In this document: positions 25,754-35,446 of the stretch, piece after piece | Position numbering within the stretch: the stretch's first letter is position 1 | Layout of the letters: every line of letters starts with the position of its first letter | NCBI GenBank assembly: GCA_016931965.1 | Contig: JAFGDT010000098.1 | Location: forward strand, 52,093-116,092 | Direction of reading: 5' to 3' | Length of the DNA: 64,000 nt | DNA from: a bacterium | Lineage (GTDB): Bacteria; Zhuqueibacterota; QNDG01; DSAB01 | Program-made: the position numbers and the translations under genes | Notes under the pieces: generated by a model | Database searches by the model: none | What the model saw: only the letters and a program-made list of their open reading frames with translations | Told to the model about the DNA's origin: nothing

Positions 25754-25758
25754 TTCAA

Positions 25759-26304
25759 TTACAATCCCAATATCTCGTCGATGGACTGCATCGCCTCCAG
25801 CGAGAGACCCAAAAATCGATCGAGAGAAAATCCGAATGTTTCACTACTCTTGATTTGATCCCGATCCGCCCCCGCTGCAAACCGCTTTTCTTTAAACCGT
25901 CGCAGGATAAAATGGACATCGACATTCTTGAGTTTTTTCGTTGGATGCATCAGTGCGGCTGCTACAATGAGGCCGGTTACCGGATCGGCAGCATAGAGAG
26001 CCTGATCCAAACGGCTTTCACGCGGGAAATGCCCGGGATGGCTCTTGATGGCATGAATGACCTCTTCGGGCAGATCTGTTTCTGCCAACATCTCCGCTGT
26101 GACAATACCATGCCTTGAGAAATCGTTCACCGTTTGATCGTAATCCAGATCATGCAGCAGTCCCGCCAACCCCCACAGATTCTCGTCTTCCTCAAACTCT
26201 CTGGCCAACCTTTTCATCACGGCTTCCACGGCAAACATGTGTTTCCTGAGATTTTTATTTTTTACATGTTTATCAAGCAATGTGATCGCTTCTTCTCGTG
26301 TCAT
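25759..26304 (-). CDS. HD-domain phosphohydrolase
   Basis: A 181-residue HD hydrolase. Metal ligands are seen in KHMFAVEAVMKRLA, the HD pair in GLLHDLDYD, and later in HAIKSHPGHF. Related small proteins act on nucleotides or have unknown substrates. It is tightly linked to the PHP gene and purF, and 94 bp after DUF5683. Confidence 0.85.
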   Translation of the reverse strand: MTREEAITLLDKHVKNKNLRKHMFAVEAVMKRLAREFEEDENLWGLAGLLHDLDYDQTVNDFSRHGIVTAEMLAETDLPEEVIHAIKSHPGHFPRESRLDQALYAADPVTGLIVAAALMHPTKKLKNVDVHFILRRFKEKRFAAGADRDQIKSSETFGFSLDRFLGLSLEAMQSIDEILGL

Positions 26305-26398
26305 ATCTATTTCCTCAATTCATCATCATGCGATGGCAATCCCCATTCAAACAGAGTATCTTGCTTTTCCTGTTGAGTTACCCCAAAGACCAATCGCT

Positions 26399-26875
26399 TT
26401 AATAGACAACAGTAAATGTCATCCAGATTGTTTTCTCCCCCATCACAGAACGGTGCATCGATAGATCGGGACCCGTATCAAAATCCCACAGATAGGCATC
26501 GACATAGGCATCCAGCAGATTTAAGAGATAGATGCCGGCAAACCACCAGATGAACCGCCCGCGGAGATCTCTATAGAATTCCCCTTCATCGTATGTTACA
26601 CTTTGAACCGCCATCTGGTTGTAATAAATGGCATTGCCTGCCAAAGCCAGTTCACCTCCTAATACAACCAGAGCTTTTAGTTTTTGTCCATTGTACCACT
26701 GTCCCAGTCCCGGTAATAATGCAGATCGGATAACCGCCCCTGTCGGTGATTTCTTGGAGAATTCCTCAACCTGTAATGTATCATCCCCAGTTTGAGCCTG
26801 AATATGAATGAAAAAAGAGAACATCATCATAACAATAAGTAGAATGGTTTCTTTTTCTCGGCAGCGATAAAACAA
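26399..26875 (-). CDS. DUF5683 membrane protein
   Basis: Secreted or membrane protein with the DUF5683 core SALLPGLGQWYNGQKLKALVV and a hydrophobic FIWWFAGIYLLNLLDAYVDAYLW segment. Function unknown; common in Bacteroidota and relatives. The start is uncertain. The open frame extends up to 26965, but the first 30 codons are Lys/Arg-rich and come from a low-complexity AAGATT-type repeat, so I place the start at a TTG (26875) that gives a sensible signal peptide (ETILLIVMMMFSFFIHIQAQ). ATG at 26830 is an alternative. Confidence 0.75.
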   Translation of the reverse strand: MFYRCREKETILLIVMMMFSFFIHIQAQTGDDTLQVEEFSKKSPTGAVIRSALLPGLGQWYNGQKLKALVVLGGELALAGNAIYYNQMAVQSVTYDEGEFYRDLRGRFIWWFAGIYLLNLLDAYVDAYLWDFDTGPDLSMHRSVMGEKTIWMTFTVVY

Positions 26876-26943
26876 TAGGATCTCACAATCTTTAATCTTG
26901 AATCTTTTATCTTTTCTCTTTTTCCTTTTGCCTTTTATCTTCT

Positions 26944-27333
26944 TCACGGAATAATCGCAACACACTCGATTTCAATCCGTCCACCCTTCGGTATTCTGGA
27001 AACCTCCACCGTCGATCGGGCGGGGGGGGTCTGATGAAAATAGGTTTCATAAACACGGTTCATCCCGGGAAAATCGTTGATGTCTTTGAGAAAGACCGTT
27101 GTCTTAACCACCTTGTCGAAATCCGATCCTGCAGCTTCCAATACACCGCGGATATTTTCCAACACCCGCTTTGTCTGGACCTCGATATCCCCATTGATTA
27201 AAGAATTTGTTTTCGGATCCAGTGCAATCTGCCCCGCCGTGAATAACAACCGACCCGGTTGAGTGACCACGCCTTGACTGTAGGGCCCGATTGCCTCGGG
27301 AGCTTGATCGGTTTGAATGATCTCTTTGGTCAT
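26944..27333 (-). CDS. ridA: RidA family enamine/imine deaminase
   Basis: Hydrolyses reactive 2-aminoacrylate and related enamines. The Rid motifs are present: APEAIGPYSQGV, FTAGQIALDP, and the C-terminal PPARSTVEVSRIPKGGRIEIECVAI with the conserved Arg. The start MTKEII at 27333 has GAAGGG about 7 nt upstream and lies 16 bp after the ABC exporter stop; the longer ORF upstream is an artefact. Confidence 0.92.
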   Translation of the reverse strand: MTKEIIQTDQAPEAIGPYSQGVVTQPGRLLFTAGQIALDPKTNSLINGDIEVQTKRVLENIRGVLEAAGSDFDKVVKTTVFLKDINDFPGMNRVYETYFHQTPPARSTVEVSRIPKGGRIEIECVAIIP

Positions 27334-27349
27334 ATTGTGCCCTTCATTT

Positions 27350-29230
27350 CTAAGCCCTCTTTTCGGTGATGTCCTGAAACTGCATATCATAGAGCCGCCT
27401 GTAGAGACCACCCCGATTCAACAGCTCTTGATGCGTGCCTTGTTCGACAATCTTCCCATGATCCAAAACAATGATTTCATTCGCATGCAAAATGGTTGAA
27501 AGCCGATGTGCAATGACAAAAGATGTTCGATTTTGCATCAAGCGCTCCATTGCCTCCTGCACCAATTTTTCCGACTCCGTATCGAGAGAAGAGGTCGCTT
27601 CATCCAATATCAGGATTGGGGGATCCTTCAGCAATGCTCTGGCGATGGCCAGTCGCTGACGTTCACCGCCTGAGAGTTTCACGCCACGCTCGCCAATGAG
27701 GGCATTGTATCCATCTTCCATTCTTTCAATAAAATCGTGGGCATTGGCAACTTTGGCCGCCTCAATTACTTTTCTCAGGGGAATATGTTCCAGCCCATAA
27801 GCGATGTTGTTGCGTACGGTATCATTGAACAGGATTGTTTCCTGAGTGACAATGCCCATCAGTGACCGCACATCCTCGAGTTTGATTCTCTTGAGTTCAA
27901 TCCCGTCGATAATGATTTCTCCCTCTTGTGGATCATAAAAGCGGGGCAGCATATCGACCAAAGTCGACTTACCGGCCCCACTCGGCCCCACAATAGCCAG
28001 CACCTGTCCTTTTTTGACATGAAGGTTGATATGATCCAGCACACAATCAGAGCCATTATAACTGAAGCTCACATCACGAAAAACCACGCCTTTCCGGAAT
28101 TTTTTCAGGGCGACGGCATCCGCAGCATTCTGAATCTCCGGTTCCAGATCGATAACCTTGAAGATTCGCCCACCAGCCGCCAGAGCTTCCTGAATCCGAT
28201 TGTTCACTGTTGAAATTTCCTTAACCGGTTGCATCACCGAAAAAATGAGGACGAGAAACCAGATAAATTCTTCGGGATTCAATATATTCCCCATGAATAC
28301 CTTTTGACCTCCGTACCAGAGGAGTCCAACCCCAACCGCGGTTCCAAGGAATTCGGTCAAAGGAGAAGCCAAGTTACGGGTTCGCGTTAATCTGAGAAGG
28401 GTCTTGAAATAGACACTAGTATGTTTTTTAAATTTATTATTCTCAAATTCCTCCATACCAAACGCCTTGACAACCCGTGTGCCCGTAATCGTTTCCTGAA
28501 GAACTGAGGTCACATCGGCCATTCGTTCCTGTGAGACGACACTTTCCTTTCTCAGTTTCAGACCGATCCAGGAAATAATCACCAGACTGAATGGAAGGAT
28601 CAACACGGCAATCAATGCCAGCTCCCAGGAAAGAATGAAGGCGAATGCGAGATAAGTGATCACCAGGAGGGGATTCTTGACCATGGTAAAGAAACTGGCT
28701 GAAATACCGCTGTTCACCAGAGTGACATCATTCGTAATCCTGGAGATCAGTTTTCCGGTGCGGGTTCGATTAAAATAACTGAGAGAAAGTCTATTGATGT
28801 GTGCGTAGATATCATTCCGTATATCCTTGATGATGCCCTGTTCAACGGTGGCCATGTAATAGGCCTGCAGATAGCCGAATAGACTTCTCAAAAAGATGAC
28901 GATCACCATCATGATGCAGAGTCGCTCGAGTGATCGCATTCGATTCTGCTGCCAATCAGCTCCTAAAAAAAACTCGTAAGCATTCTGTTTGAGGGCATCA
29001 AATTGCTGCTGGATGGATTTTCCCGGAATAGATGGGGCGGTTTCCTCGACAATTTCTGTAACACCTATGCCACCATTTCCTTCCGTATTAAAAATAGCCG
29101 ACAAAAAAGGCATAACGGAGAAAAGGGAAATGCTCGAAAAAACAACAAACAACAGGACACAAAGAGTGGATCCGACAAGATGAACCCAGTAGGGTTTGAT
29201 ATAACGTAGAATACGAAGGTAAACATTCAT
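27350..29230 (-). CDS. MsbA-like ABC exporter (TMD-NBD fusion)
   Basis: A 626-residue half-transporter. Six membrane segments lie within residues 1-370, with the coupling stretch GKLISRITND. The nucleotide-binding domain has Walker A GPSGAGKST, signature LSGGERQRLAIARAL, Walker B ILILDEATSSLDT and the H-loop IAHRLST. It is related to lipid A/lipid flippases and multidrug exporters; the substrate cannot be told. It starts 6 bp after the small membrane protein gene. Confidence 0.9.
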   Translation of the reverse strand: MNVYLRILRYIKPYWVHLVGSTLCVLLFVVFSSISLFSVMPFLSAIFNTEGNGGIGVTEIVEETAPSIPGKSIQQQFDALKQNAYEFFLGADWQQNRMRSLERLCIMMVIVIFLRSLFGYLQAYYMATVEQGIIKDIRNDIYAHINRLSLSYFNRTRTGKLISRITNDVTLVNSGISASFFTMVKNPLLVITYLAFAFILSWELALIAVLILPFSLVIISWIGLKLRKESVVSQERMADVTSVLQETITGTRVVKAFGMEEFENNKFKKHTSVYFKTLLRLTRTRNLASPLTEFLGTAVGVGLLWYGGQKVFMGNILNPEEFIWFLVLIFSVMQPVKEISTVNNRIQEALAAGGRIFKVIDLEPEIQNAADAVALKKFRKGVVFRDVSFSYNGSDCVLDHINLHVKKGQVLAIVGPSGAGKSTLVDMLPRFYDPQEGEIIIDGIELKRIKLEDVRSLMGIVTQETILFNDTVRNNIAYGLEHIPLRKVIEAAKVANAHDFIERMEDGYNALIGERGVKLSGGERQRLAIARALLKDPPILILDEATSSLDTESEKLVQEAMERLMQNRTSFVIAHRLSTILHANEIIVLDHGKIVEQGTHQELLNRGGLYRRLYDMQFQDITEKRA

Positions 29231-29236
29231 CTAAAG

Positions 29237-29422
29237 TCAGTGCTCGTCATCTTGAATATCTTCAAAATCCGCATCTTCCACATCCGAGTTTCGGAGATCG
29301 AGAGGTTCATGCTTTTGTTTGCCTTTAACATCTTCTCTCGACATACTTCGGCTGTTCAGTCCCTTAAACAAACGATAGCCCAGGTAAACAACCAATCCAA
29401 TGAGAATCCATCTCAACAGCAA
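29237..29422 (-). CDS. Small single-pass membrane protein
   Basis: A 61-residue protein with an N-terminal membrane segment (LLRWILIGLVVYLGYRLF) and an acidic C-terminal tail (DVEDADFEDIQDDEH). The PLDLR-DVEDADFE pattern resembles small uncharacterised proteins of FCB bacteria as I remember them. It starts with TTG, with GGAGG 9 nt upstream, in tight linkage between the kinase and ABC genes, which supports its being real. Confidence 0.7.
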   Translation of the reverse strand: MLLRWILIGLVVYLGYRLFKGLNSRSMSREDVKGKQKHEPLDLRNSDVEDADFEDIQDDEH

Positions 29423-29439
29423 TAGATTACCCCTCCTCT

Positions 29440-30099
29440 TTATCTTCTCCTCGGCACATAATACTTCATCCCTGAAGGGGGATTTAAGATCTGTTTGAGA
29501 AGATCATCCAAATCCTCTTCATTCTTGACAAAATCGATTTCAGTGGTATTGATCACCAAAAGGGGCGTATCGGTATATCGAAAGAAAAAGGTATTGTAAG
29601 CCTCATTCAGTCTCTTAACATATTCCCCGGAGATATTCTTTTCGTAATCTTTATTCCGTTTCTTAATATTGGCAATCAGCTCTTCTGTACTGGACTGTAG
29701 ATAAATCACCAGATCGGGTTTGGGTAATTCTTTTTCAAGAAGGGTGACTACCCGTTCATACAGAACAAGATCCCTTTTCTCCAGATTCATGAAAGCAAAT
29801 ATTTTGTCCTTTGCAAAAATATAATCTGCAATGAGATATTTATGAAAAAGATCCCGTTGAGGCAGATTGAGCAGCTGACGGTAACGGCCCAACAGAAAAA
29901 AGAGCTGGGTTTGAAAGGCGTATCGCTGGGGGTCCCGATAAAAATCCTTCAGGTAGAGATTGGCCTCCGATTCTTCCAGAACCAATTTGGCATCCAATTT
30001 CTCACCTAACAAACGCGCGAGACTGGTTTTACCGACACCGATGACGCCTTCAATGGCAAAATAGTAAAGACTTTTCAAACTCAGATCCTCCGAAGACAT
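29440..30099 (-). CDS. Deoxynucleoside kinase
   Basis: Salvage kinase of the dNK family (219 aa). P-loop IEGVIGVGKTSLA (about 17-29), an EE pair (VLEES), the DR-type motif in the DLVLYERVV region, and a lid rich in Arg/Lys (NIKKRNKDYE). Phosphorylates deoxyadenosine/deoxyguanosine or similar; specificity unknown. Its start overlaps folK by 19 bp; GGCGGAG precedes it. Confidence 0.88.
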   Translation of the reverse strand: MSSEDLSLKSLYYFAIEGVIGVGKTSLARLLGEKLDAKLVLEESEANLYLKDFYRDPQRYAFQTQLFFLLGRYRQLLNLPQRDLFHKYLIADYIFAKDKIFAFMNLEKRDLVLYERVVTLLEKELPKPDLVIYLQSSTEELIANIKKRNKDYEKNISGEYVKRLNEAYNTFFFRYTDTPLLVINTTEIDFVKNEEDLDDLLKQILNPPSGMKYYVPRRR

Positions 30100-30596
30100 G
30101 ATGACTCCGCCTTTTTATAGAGCTTAACACTTCCCCTGTCGAGACATTTCTCCAAAACATTTCGGACTGTTAGATCCAATCCGGGAATCGTCACTCCGGA
30201 TGCCACTTCACATAAGGGAATCAACACGAATAGCCTCTCCGACAGCCGGAGATGGGGTACCTGCAGATTTTCTTCATCAATGATTTGATCCCCGTAAAGG
30301 AGAAGATCGATATCGATTCTCCTCGGCCCCCATCGTTCTCTTTTCGCCCCCCCTAAATCCTTCTCAATTTTCTGACAGGTCAGGATCAGTTTTTGCGGAT
30401 CGCACTGCGTCTCGATTTCCACAACCTGATTGAGAAAGGGGGACTGATCGGCTTTACCCCATGGTTCTGTCTCATAAATGGAAGATACACAGTTTATCCG
30501 AATATGCTTATGATCCCCAAGGAATGAAAGGGCCTCATTGAGATACGCTTCCCGATCACCCACATTGGATCCCAACCCTAAAAAAACATGCTTCAA
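30081..30596 (-). CDS. folK: HPPK, 2-amino-4-hydroxy-6-hydroxymethyldihydropteridine pyrophosphokinase
   Basis: Folate pathway enzyme that pyrophosphorylates 6-hydroxymethyl-dihydropterin. Motifs: LGLGSNVGDREAYL at the N-terminus, ETEPWGKADQSPFLNQVVE, and the HPPK signature RERWGPRRIDIDLLLYG. It starts with TTG, AAAAGG 7 nt upstream. First gene of the long operon, with a near-consensus sigma70 promoter at 30644-30672. Confidence 0.95.
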   Translation of the reverse strand: MKHVFLGLGSNVGDREAYLNEALSFLGDHKHIRINCVSSIYETEPWGKADQSPFLNQVVEIETQCDPQKLILTCQKIEKDLGGAKRERWGPRRIDIDLLLYGDQIIDEENLQVPHLRLSERLFVLIPLCEVASGVTIPGLDLTVRNVLEKCLDRGSVKLYKKAESSCLRRI

Positions 30597-30643
30597 ACAG
30601 CGACCTTTTCATGAAACAAAACCGTTGAAAAACTTAACTTATC

Positions 30644-30672
30644 AATATATCAAATATACCTGAAATTGTCAA
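30644..30672 (-). promoter_or_regulatory. Sigma70-type promoter of folK operon
   Basis: On the minus strand, TTGACA (30667-30672) is separated by 17 nt from TATATT (30644-30649), a near-consensus housekeeping promoter about 40 nt before the folK start. It probably drives the gene run down to purN. The rest of the 289-bp gap 30597-30885 holds only an 8-bp interrupted repeat, ATCCCCTT/AAGGGGAT. Confidence 0.75.
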
Positions 30673-30885
30673 CCCAAAAGGCGGGAGATTTGTGGGATCA
30701 AAAATATAAGAGATAGTATAGTTCTTCAGAATATCGATACGGAGCATTTTAAAATTCTCTCCGAGACAGCCTCACCATCCCCTTCTGCTACTTCAATCAG
30801 GACAGGTTTTCAAAAGGGGATCCCACCGATCAAAATCATTTCCTTAGTGATGTTCAGATCAGAGCAATCAAAGGGAATACAAATT

Positions 30886-31536
30886 TTATCTTTCCGGAAG
30901 AATGCGTCTGAGTTGAACTGTACTCAGGCAGGATGCAACCACATCGGATAGAAATTGATCAGCGAGGCTAACCGGAACAATGCCCTTGATTAAAATGAAG
31001 AAAGGATCCTGCGAATCGTGCAAGAATCGATAAACGTAATAACGGGGCGGATACATGGCATCGGAAACACCTTCGGGATATGTCAACTTGACTTCAAGCA
31101 GCCACTGGCCATCGGACTTCTCTTCTTCGATGGTCTCGACAATGGCCCCCAATGCATCGAGTTCGGGATCGCCTGTCGATAGTTTTTTCCATCCTTCCTT
31201 GAGTCTCTGAACGTACGCATCAATATTACCCTGAATCACCTCCGCTTTACACTCCCCTTCACATCTGGCCTGAAACTCGATCATGGGGGGTTCGTAATAA
31301 TCATCCGCATCTGCCGGTTGGTATACGACTGTCCCAAAATCGGGGTTGACTTTCCACCCTTTGGGAACAGTAGCTCTGAGGACAATGCTTTCATCTGTAT
31401 CAGGACGTATACACGGAAAATCCACCTGATCTCCAATAAAGGTTTTCTCATCAATCACCCTGTTTTCCTCATTTCTCTGTCCGTATACGGCTGCTAAAAA
31501 AATGATGGATAAGCAAACATAAAATAAGCGTTTCAT
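30886..31536 (-). CDS. Secreted protein of unknown function
   Basis: A 216-residue protein with a signal peptide (MKRLFYVCLSIIFLAAVYG). The mature part contains a CIRPDTDESIVL segment, a WKVNPDFGTVVYQP segment, a CEGEC pair and a C-terminal QFLSDVVASCLSTVQL helix. No family recognised. It stands alone, between the folK promoter region and the response regulator. Confidence 0.65.
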   Translation of the reverse strand: MKRLFYVCLSIIFLAAVYGQRNEENRVIDEKTFIGDQVDFPCIRPDTDESIVLRATVPKGWKVNPDFGTVVYQPADADDYYEPPMIEFQARCEGECKAEVIQGNIDAYVQRLKEGWKKLSTGDPELDALGAIVETIEEEKSDGQWLLEVKLTYPEGVSDAMYPPRYYVYRFLHDSQDPFFILIKGIVPVSLADQFLSDVVASCLSTVQLRRILPER

Positions 31537-31631
31537 GGGTTATGCCTTTCCTTAGATAAATGACTTGGGATTTTATAAAATCAGAAACGATAACTTCAGA
31601 TACTCAGAACACGCTCTCAAACCCTAAAAGA

Positions 31632-31735
31632 CTCCCCCCTTGAGGCTTGTCCCGGACTCGATCCGGGGAAGAGAGATGTCCCTTGAGGGAAGAAGCACAG
31701 CAAATCTGTGCAGAGGGGTGTTTTCCACTCCATCC
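31632..31735. repeat. Dispersed intergenic repeat (CCCCTTGAGGG type)
   Basis: The stretch contains CCCCCCTTGAGG, a TCCCGGACTCGATCCGGGGA near-palindrome, CCCTTGAGGGAAGAAG, GCAAATCTGTGCAGAGGGGTGT. Related pieces recur at 32145-32180, 32404-32430, 45175-45225 and 63720-63755. It occupies the gap between the response regulator stop and the next gene. Confidence 0.45.
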
Positions 31736-31737
31736 CC

Positions 31738-32130
31738 CTACTTTGTAATCAACAAATCCTGTGCGATCTCAATGATGTTTTCAGGTGTAACACTGCCTTT
31801 GTGCACATACCGGCTCGCGCCAAAACTCAAAGTACGCTGCACTTCTTCGGACTCCTGTACTGTGGTCAAAACCATAACCGGAATGGTTTTGGTTTCCACG
31901 TGACTCCGGATATTTTTAAGTACTTCCAGGCCGTGCATGTCCGGGAGTATCAAATCCAGCACCACAAGATCCGGTTTTTCGGACAATGTCAGGTCCCAAC
32001 CCTCCTGACCCGTTGAGGCTTCAAGAACATGAAATGCGCCTTCTTCAAATATCCGCTTATAGGTCATTCGTGTAGATTGAGAATCTTCAATCAGCAAAAT
32101 GCGTTTTTTTACATTGGTCATGTATGACAT
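31738..32130 (-). CDS. Receiver-only response regulator
   Basis: A 130-residue CheY-like receiver with no output domain. Acidic pair in LLIEDSQS, phospho-acceptor Asp in LVVLDLILPDMHG, conserved Thr in VMVLTT, and Lys in YVHKGSVTPENI. Start 32130 or the ATG three codons later (32121) are both possible. No histidine kinase is adjacent, so partners are unknown. Confidence 0.87.
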   Translation of the reverse strand: MSYMTNVKKRILLIEDSQSTRMTYKRIFEEGAFHVLEASTGQEGWDLTLSEKPDLVVLDLILPDMHGLEVLKNIRSHVETKTIPVMVLTTVQESEEVQRTLSFGASRYVHKGSVTPENIIEIAQDLLITK

Positions 32131-32689
32131 CCCCTTTCCTTCGTCATCCCGGGATCGATCCGGGAGTCACGCCACACAACAGTTCTCATAATTAATCTCA
32201 TAGTTGTACTCTCTACTCTTATAGGAAAGAAATCTTCATTCTAATAAAAAAATGGAAGGTATAGCCGCTACTAAAAATGACTTGTATAATAATTGTTATA
32301 ACAAGCCGATGTCGAAATCATCCACAACGGAAATGATGAAATTTTTAAATAGTAACAAATTATTTTCGAAATATCAAGGGGAAATTCGCAGTTTAATAAC
32401 ATTGATCTTCATCTCCTTTTGAGGGGAGAAACACAACGAAGTTGTAAAATAGATCATAAATTATGAAAAACTGAGCGCACTACCCCTTCATTACCCATTC
32501 GGAAACAAATGAGATTTTGAATAACTTACTGAAGAGTACGAAAGAACCTGTCAAACACAGATGATTATCGTTCAAAAATGCAAGTTACATTCGTACCACC
32601 TTTTGAAGCATCGGGTCTTCATCCTTTTTACCAGTCGAACGTTTAAAAAGACCCATTTTTTACCCTCCTTCCATAAACAGATTACTCCT
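32131..32689. other. 559-bp intergenic region with no gene
   Basis: No supported coding sequence. It holds a near-palindrome CCCGGGATCGATCCGGGAG at 32147-32165 followed by GTCACGCCACACAAC, a partial relative of the 45-46 kb repeat, and a CTCCTTTTGAGGGGAG remnant near 32411. The rest is AT-rich with no clear promoter. Confidence 0.5.
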
Positions 32690-33196
32690 TTAATGCAGGT
32701 CCTTCTCCTCAGTTTCAACCCGATACACCACCATTCCCCGTGCCTTGTAATTCCGCAACGCATTGGGATGATCGAGACTGCATGTATGGACCCATACCCT
32801 TTTTGTTCCCTCCCAATCCCAGGCTGATCGAATGGCATGAGACAATAGATAACCACCAAAGCCCTTGCCGATGAATTCCGGCGCAAGACCGAAATAGGCG
32901 ATTTCAACATTTCCGCTGTGCTGCTTCTGAAGTTCATAGTAACCGGCCGGAGAACCCTGATAATAGGCGATCCATGTACGGAGATTGTCATTTTCCGCGT
33001 ACGCTTTCCATTGTTCATCCGACCACGAGTGTTTGTCTGTCCAGTTCCACTTTTCACCGACGAACAGATACAGAAACCGGTTGACCTGATACTGCTTGAT
33101 TTCACATTCAACGATCTGCAGTCCTTTTGAATTGTTTTTCGCTTTTAGTGATGAAGCAGACCTCATTTCCAGATAATATGTTGTGACTTTACCCAT
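32690..33196 (-). CDS. GNAT family N-acetyltransferase
   Basis: A 168-residue GNAT enzyme. The acetyl-CoA loop is GLAPEFIGKGFGGYLLSHAI (motif A, Q/RxxGxG/A in the form FIGKGFGG), followed by NALRNYKARGMVVYRVE (motif B). Substrate unknown. Weak Shine-Dalgarno; isolated gene. Confidence 0.82.
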   Translation of the reverse strand: MGKVTTYYLEMRSASSLKAKNNSKGLQIVECEIKQYQVNRFLYLFVGEKWNWTDKHSWSDEQWKAYAENDNLRTWIAYYQGSPAGYYELQKQHSGNVEIAYFGLAPEFIGKGFGGYLLSHAIRSAWDWEGTKRVWVHTCSLDHPNALRNYKARGMVVYRVETEEKDLH

Positions 33197-33306
33197 TATG
33201 CTTATGAAACCTTTGAAATGACCAACTTCAGATCAACAGTAACGTCAATTGCACTTGCTTGGTAATCAAGGTGTAGCGTATATTTCAAGTCCGTCGGGAT
33301 ACACCT

Positions 33307-35055
33307 TTATGGAATATAGACGATATCGCTTGCTTCCGAAACACCATTTTCATTAAAAGCTTCGATGGCAAAATAGTAATCCTGTCCGACAGTCAAAGCG
33401 CGCAGTTCAAGGCTATTTCCCCTATCTCCAAAGATCTGATATGTCTGATAAAGTTTATCCCGGGCTATTCCCCAAAGGATGTTGTAACCAACAGCGCCAC
33501 GGACTTCTTCCCATGTGATAAAAACATTGCGGGGATCCCTATCGCGTTGTGCCTTGAATTTGGCCGGGGTTTGCGGGGGAAGACCGTAACCATGACCAAA
33601 GATCCGTATATCGCTGATCGCCAAATTGGGGGATGCCACATAAACATGGTTATACCGGATGTAACGTGCATTCATGGATTGAGGCAGCTCGATGTACGCA
33701 TTTGGACGGTCACGCTTCTCGCCAGTGAGATCGGTCAATAGAATCCACTCCTCTCCATCCGCAGATCCAAACAGGCGAAACTGAGTAAAAACGGTTGAAT
33801 CTGAAGAATAAATATTCGATTGATAATCTGTGAAATTGACCTGAAGGGCACGAACATCATAAATCTCCAACAGGTCAATGATCAGCCATTGGTCGGGCAT
33901 ATGGGTTTCTGCGACCCAGTAAGTGCGTGGATTCTCATCGGTCACATGCTGAACTTTAAAGGTATCCTGAGCTGAGGAGACAGTGACTGGTTTATGATAG
34001 GAAAGCAGCATCCACCCCGTGAAGAGGGCATCCTTATCGGTCCATTTCTCCGTGGGTATAAAATGAGGAAAATCTCCGAACCGTGTATTGGCAAACATCT
34101 GTCCGTCCCGATCAAATCCCGCTGGAAACATGACGATCCTACGCTCGAAGTTCCAGTTGACAGCCACCCAGGATGTACCGGTATTCCAGTAATTGCCATA
34201 CGTATCCTGAAATGTGTTGCCGTGCCCGACTCCGGTCATGAATCCGCCCGGTTTATAGGAAACGGGATTGTAAGGCGCATAGACAAAAGGACCCATTGGA
34301 TCGTCACCGACATATGTGCCATTCGCATATACATTATATTCTGTCCCCGGTGCACCGTATTGCAGATAATATTTCCCTTCATATTTGGTCATCCAGGCAC
34401 CTTCTATAAAAGGATCGATGGAAGAGCGATGGTCCGGTCCGAAACGTTCCCAGCCATGTTGATCGGGATGCAACTGGATGAGTCCCTTGGGCAGACCGTC
34501 ATAAGCAAACCGCCGCTGATGGTCGATTTTGATCCCGTAGATCGGATACAGATTTGACGAACCGTAATAGAGATACCATGCGTCAGTATCCGGATCATGA
34601 AAAAAGGCGGGGTCCCAGGGGCCGCTTGTTTCGGGCATGAAAGGCATCAACCGGTTGAAGTATTCCAGGTACCCGGTTTCGGGTACGGTCGTAAAAAAGA
34701 CAGGCAGACGGTCATAGGTAGAGGGCAGCAGATAGAGCGTATCACGAACAGAGAGTGCAGCCGGCGCCACGACACCGCGCAGCGGCCATTTGTCCGGGAT
34801 TACGTGTCGCCAGTTCGTGAGATCCCTGGAGTGCCACCAGCCCTGTGCGATGGTGCCGAACAGGAAGTACTCATTTTTATGATGAATAATAACCGGATCC
34901 GCTCCCGAACGGTAGGAAATGCCTTCATTCAATTGTTCAAAATTGTACTGGTAGTCCAGGTCGAGCGGATTACAATAGGTTCGAATTCCGGACGATTGGG
35001 CCATTGTCAGAGGACTGATCCCTATAATCATAAGAACCTGAATGAAGTTTTTCAT
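33307..35055 (-). CDS. Secreted GH43-like glycosidase with discoidin and FN3 domains
   Basis: Predicted secreted hydrolase. After a signal peptide (MKNFIQVLMIIGISPLTMAQ), a five-bladed-propeller-type domain starts CNPLDLDYQY... GADPVIIHHKNEYFLFG, with SGPWDPAFFHDPDTDAWYLYYG and SIDPFIEGAWMTKYEGKYYL, as in GH43 enzymes (the Asp and Glu pattern fits). It is followed by an F5/8 type C domain and an FN3-like C-terminus (PAKFKAQRDRDPRNVFITWE). The start is at 35055 with GGAG 10 nt upstream; the ORF's first 23 codons are not likely coding. Probably acts on plant or algal polysaccharide. Confidence 0.8.
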   Translation of the reverse strand: MKNFIQVLMIIGISPLTMAQSSGIRTYCNPLDLDYQYNFEQLNEGISYRSGADPVIIHHKNEYFLFGTIAQGWWHSRDLTNWRHVIPDKWPLRGVVAPAALSVRDTLYLLPSTYDRLPVFFTTVPETGYLEYFNRLMPFMPETSGPWDPAFFHDPDTDAWYLYYGSSNLYPIYGIKIDHQRRFAYDGLPKGLIQLHPDQHGWERFGPDHRSSIDPFIEGAWMTKYEGKYYLQYGAPGTEYNVYANGTYVGDDPMGPFVYAPYNPVSYKPGGFMTGVGHGNTFQDTYGNYWNTGTSWVAVNWNFERRIVMFPAGFDRDGQMFANTRFGDFPHFIPTEKWTDKDALFTGWMLLSYHKPVTVSSAQDTFKVQHVTDENPRTYWVAETHMPDQWLIIDLLEIYDVRALQVNFTDYQSNIYSSDSTVFTQFRLFGSADGEEWILLTDLTGEKRDRPNAYIELPQSMNARYIRYNHVYVASPNLAISDIRIFGHGYGLPPQTPAKFKAQRDRDPRNVFITWEEVRGAVGYNILWGIARDKLYQTYQIFGDRGNSLELRALTVGQDYYFAIEAFNENGVSEASDIVYIP

Positions 35056-35446
35056 GGAAAACAGACTCCTCAAGGAAATATCATGTATTGAATGTAAACA
35101 ACATAACAACCATTGGATGATCATGCGACGTCAGAATAAATCAGCCCGTCGGTACCCGCATATTCATCGAGAGGCGGGGTATAAAAACCCGGACCACAAC
35201 CAAGATCGGCAGCAATTTGATTCTGTTGGACAGACATGCAATGCTTATAAAGATTGATGAATCGTTTTCTGAGCAAATGATCATGTGCAATGAGCGGGAA
35301 ATCCCTGTCCTTTTTCTTCCTCTTTCAATCATTGAACAGATTTCTCTTCTATGACTGGTCGATCATTCTTTGGATTTCTGATCAAATATTGAAATAAAGC
35401 CATCCGGAGTATTTTACATCAAACACTACGGTATTTATCTTTTATT
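35056..35446. other. 391-bp intergenic region, nothing identified
   Basis: Between the GH43-like and DUF1593 genes. Short open frames on both strands lack Shine-Dalgarno sites and recognisable similarity. No terminator or repeat was seen. Confidence 0.5.

Noticed and set aside
35141..35332. 63-aa minus-strand frame between GH43-like and DUF1593 genes
   Set aside because: No ribosome site and no recognisable features; likely chance.
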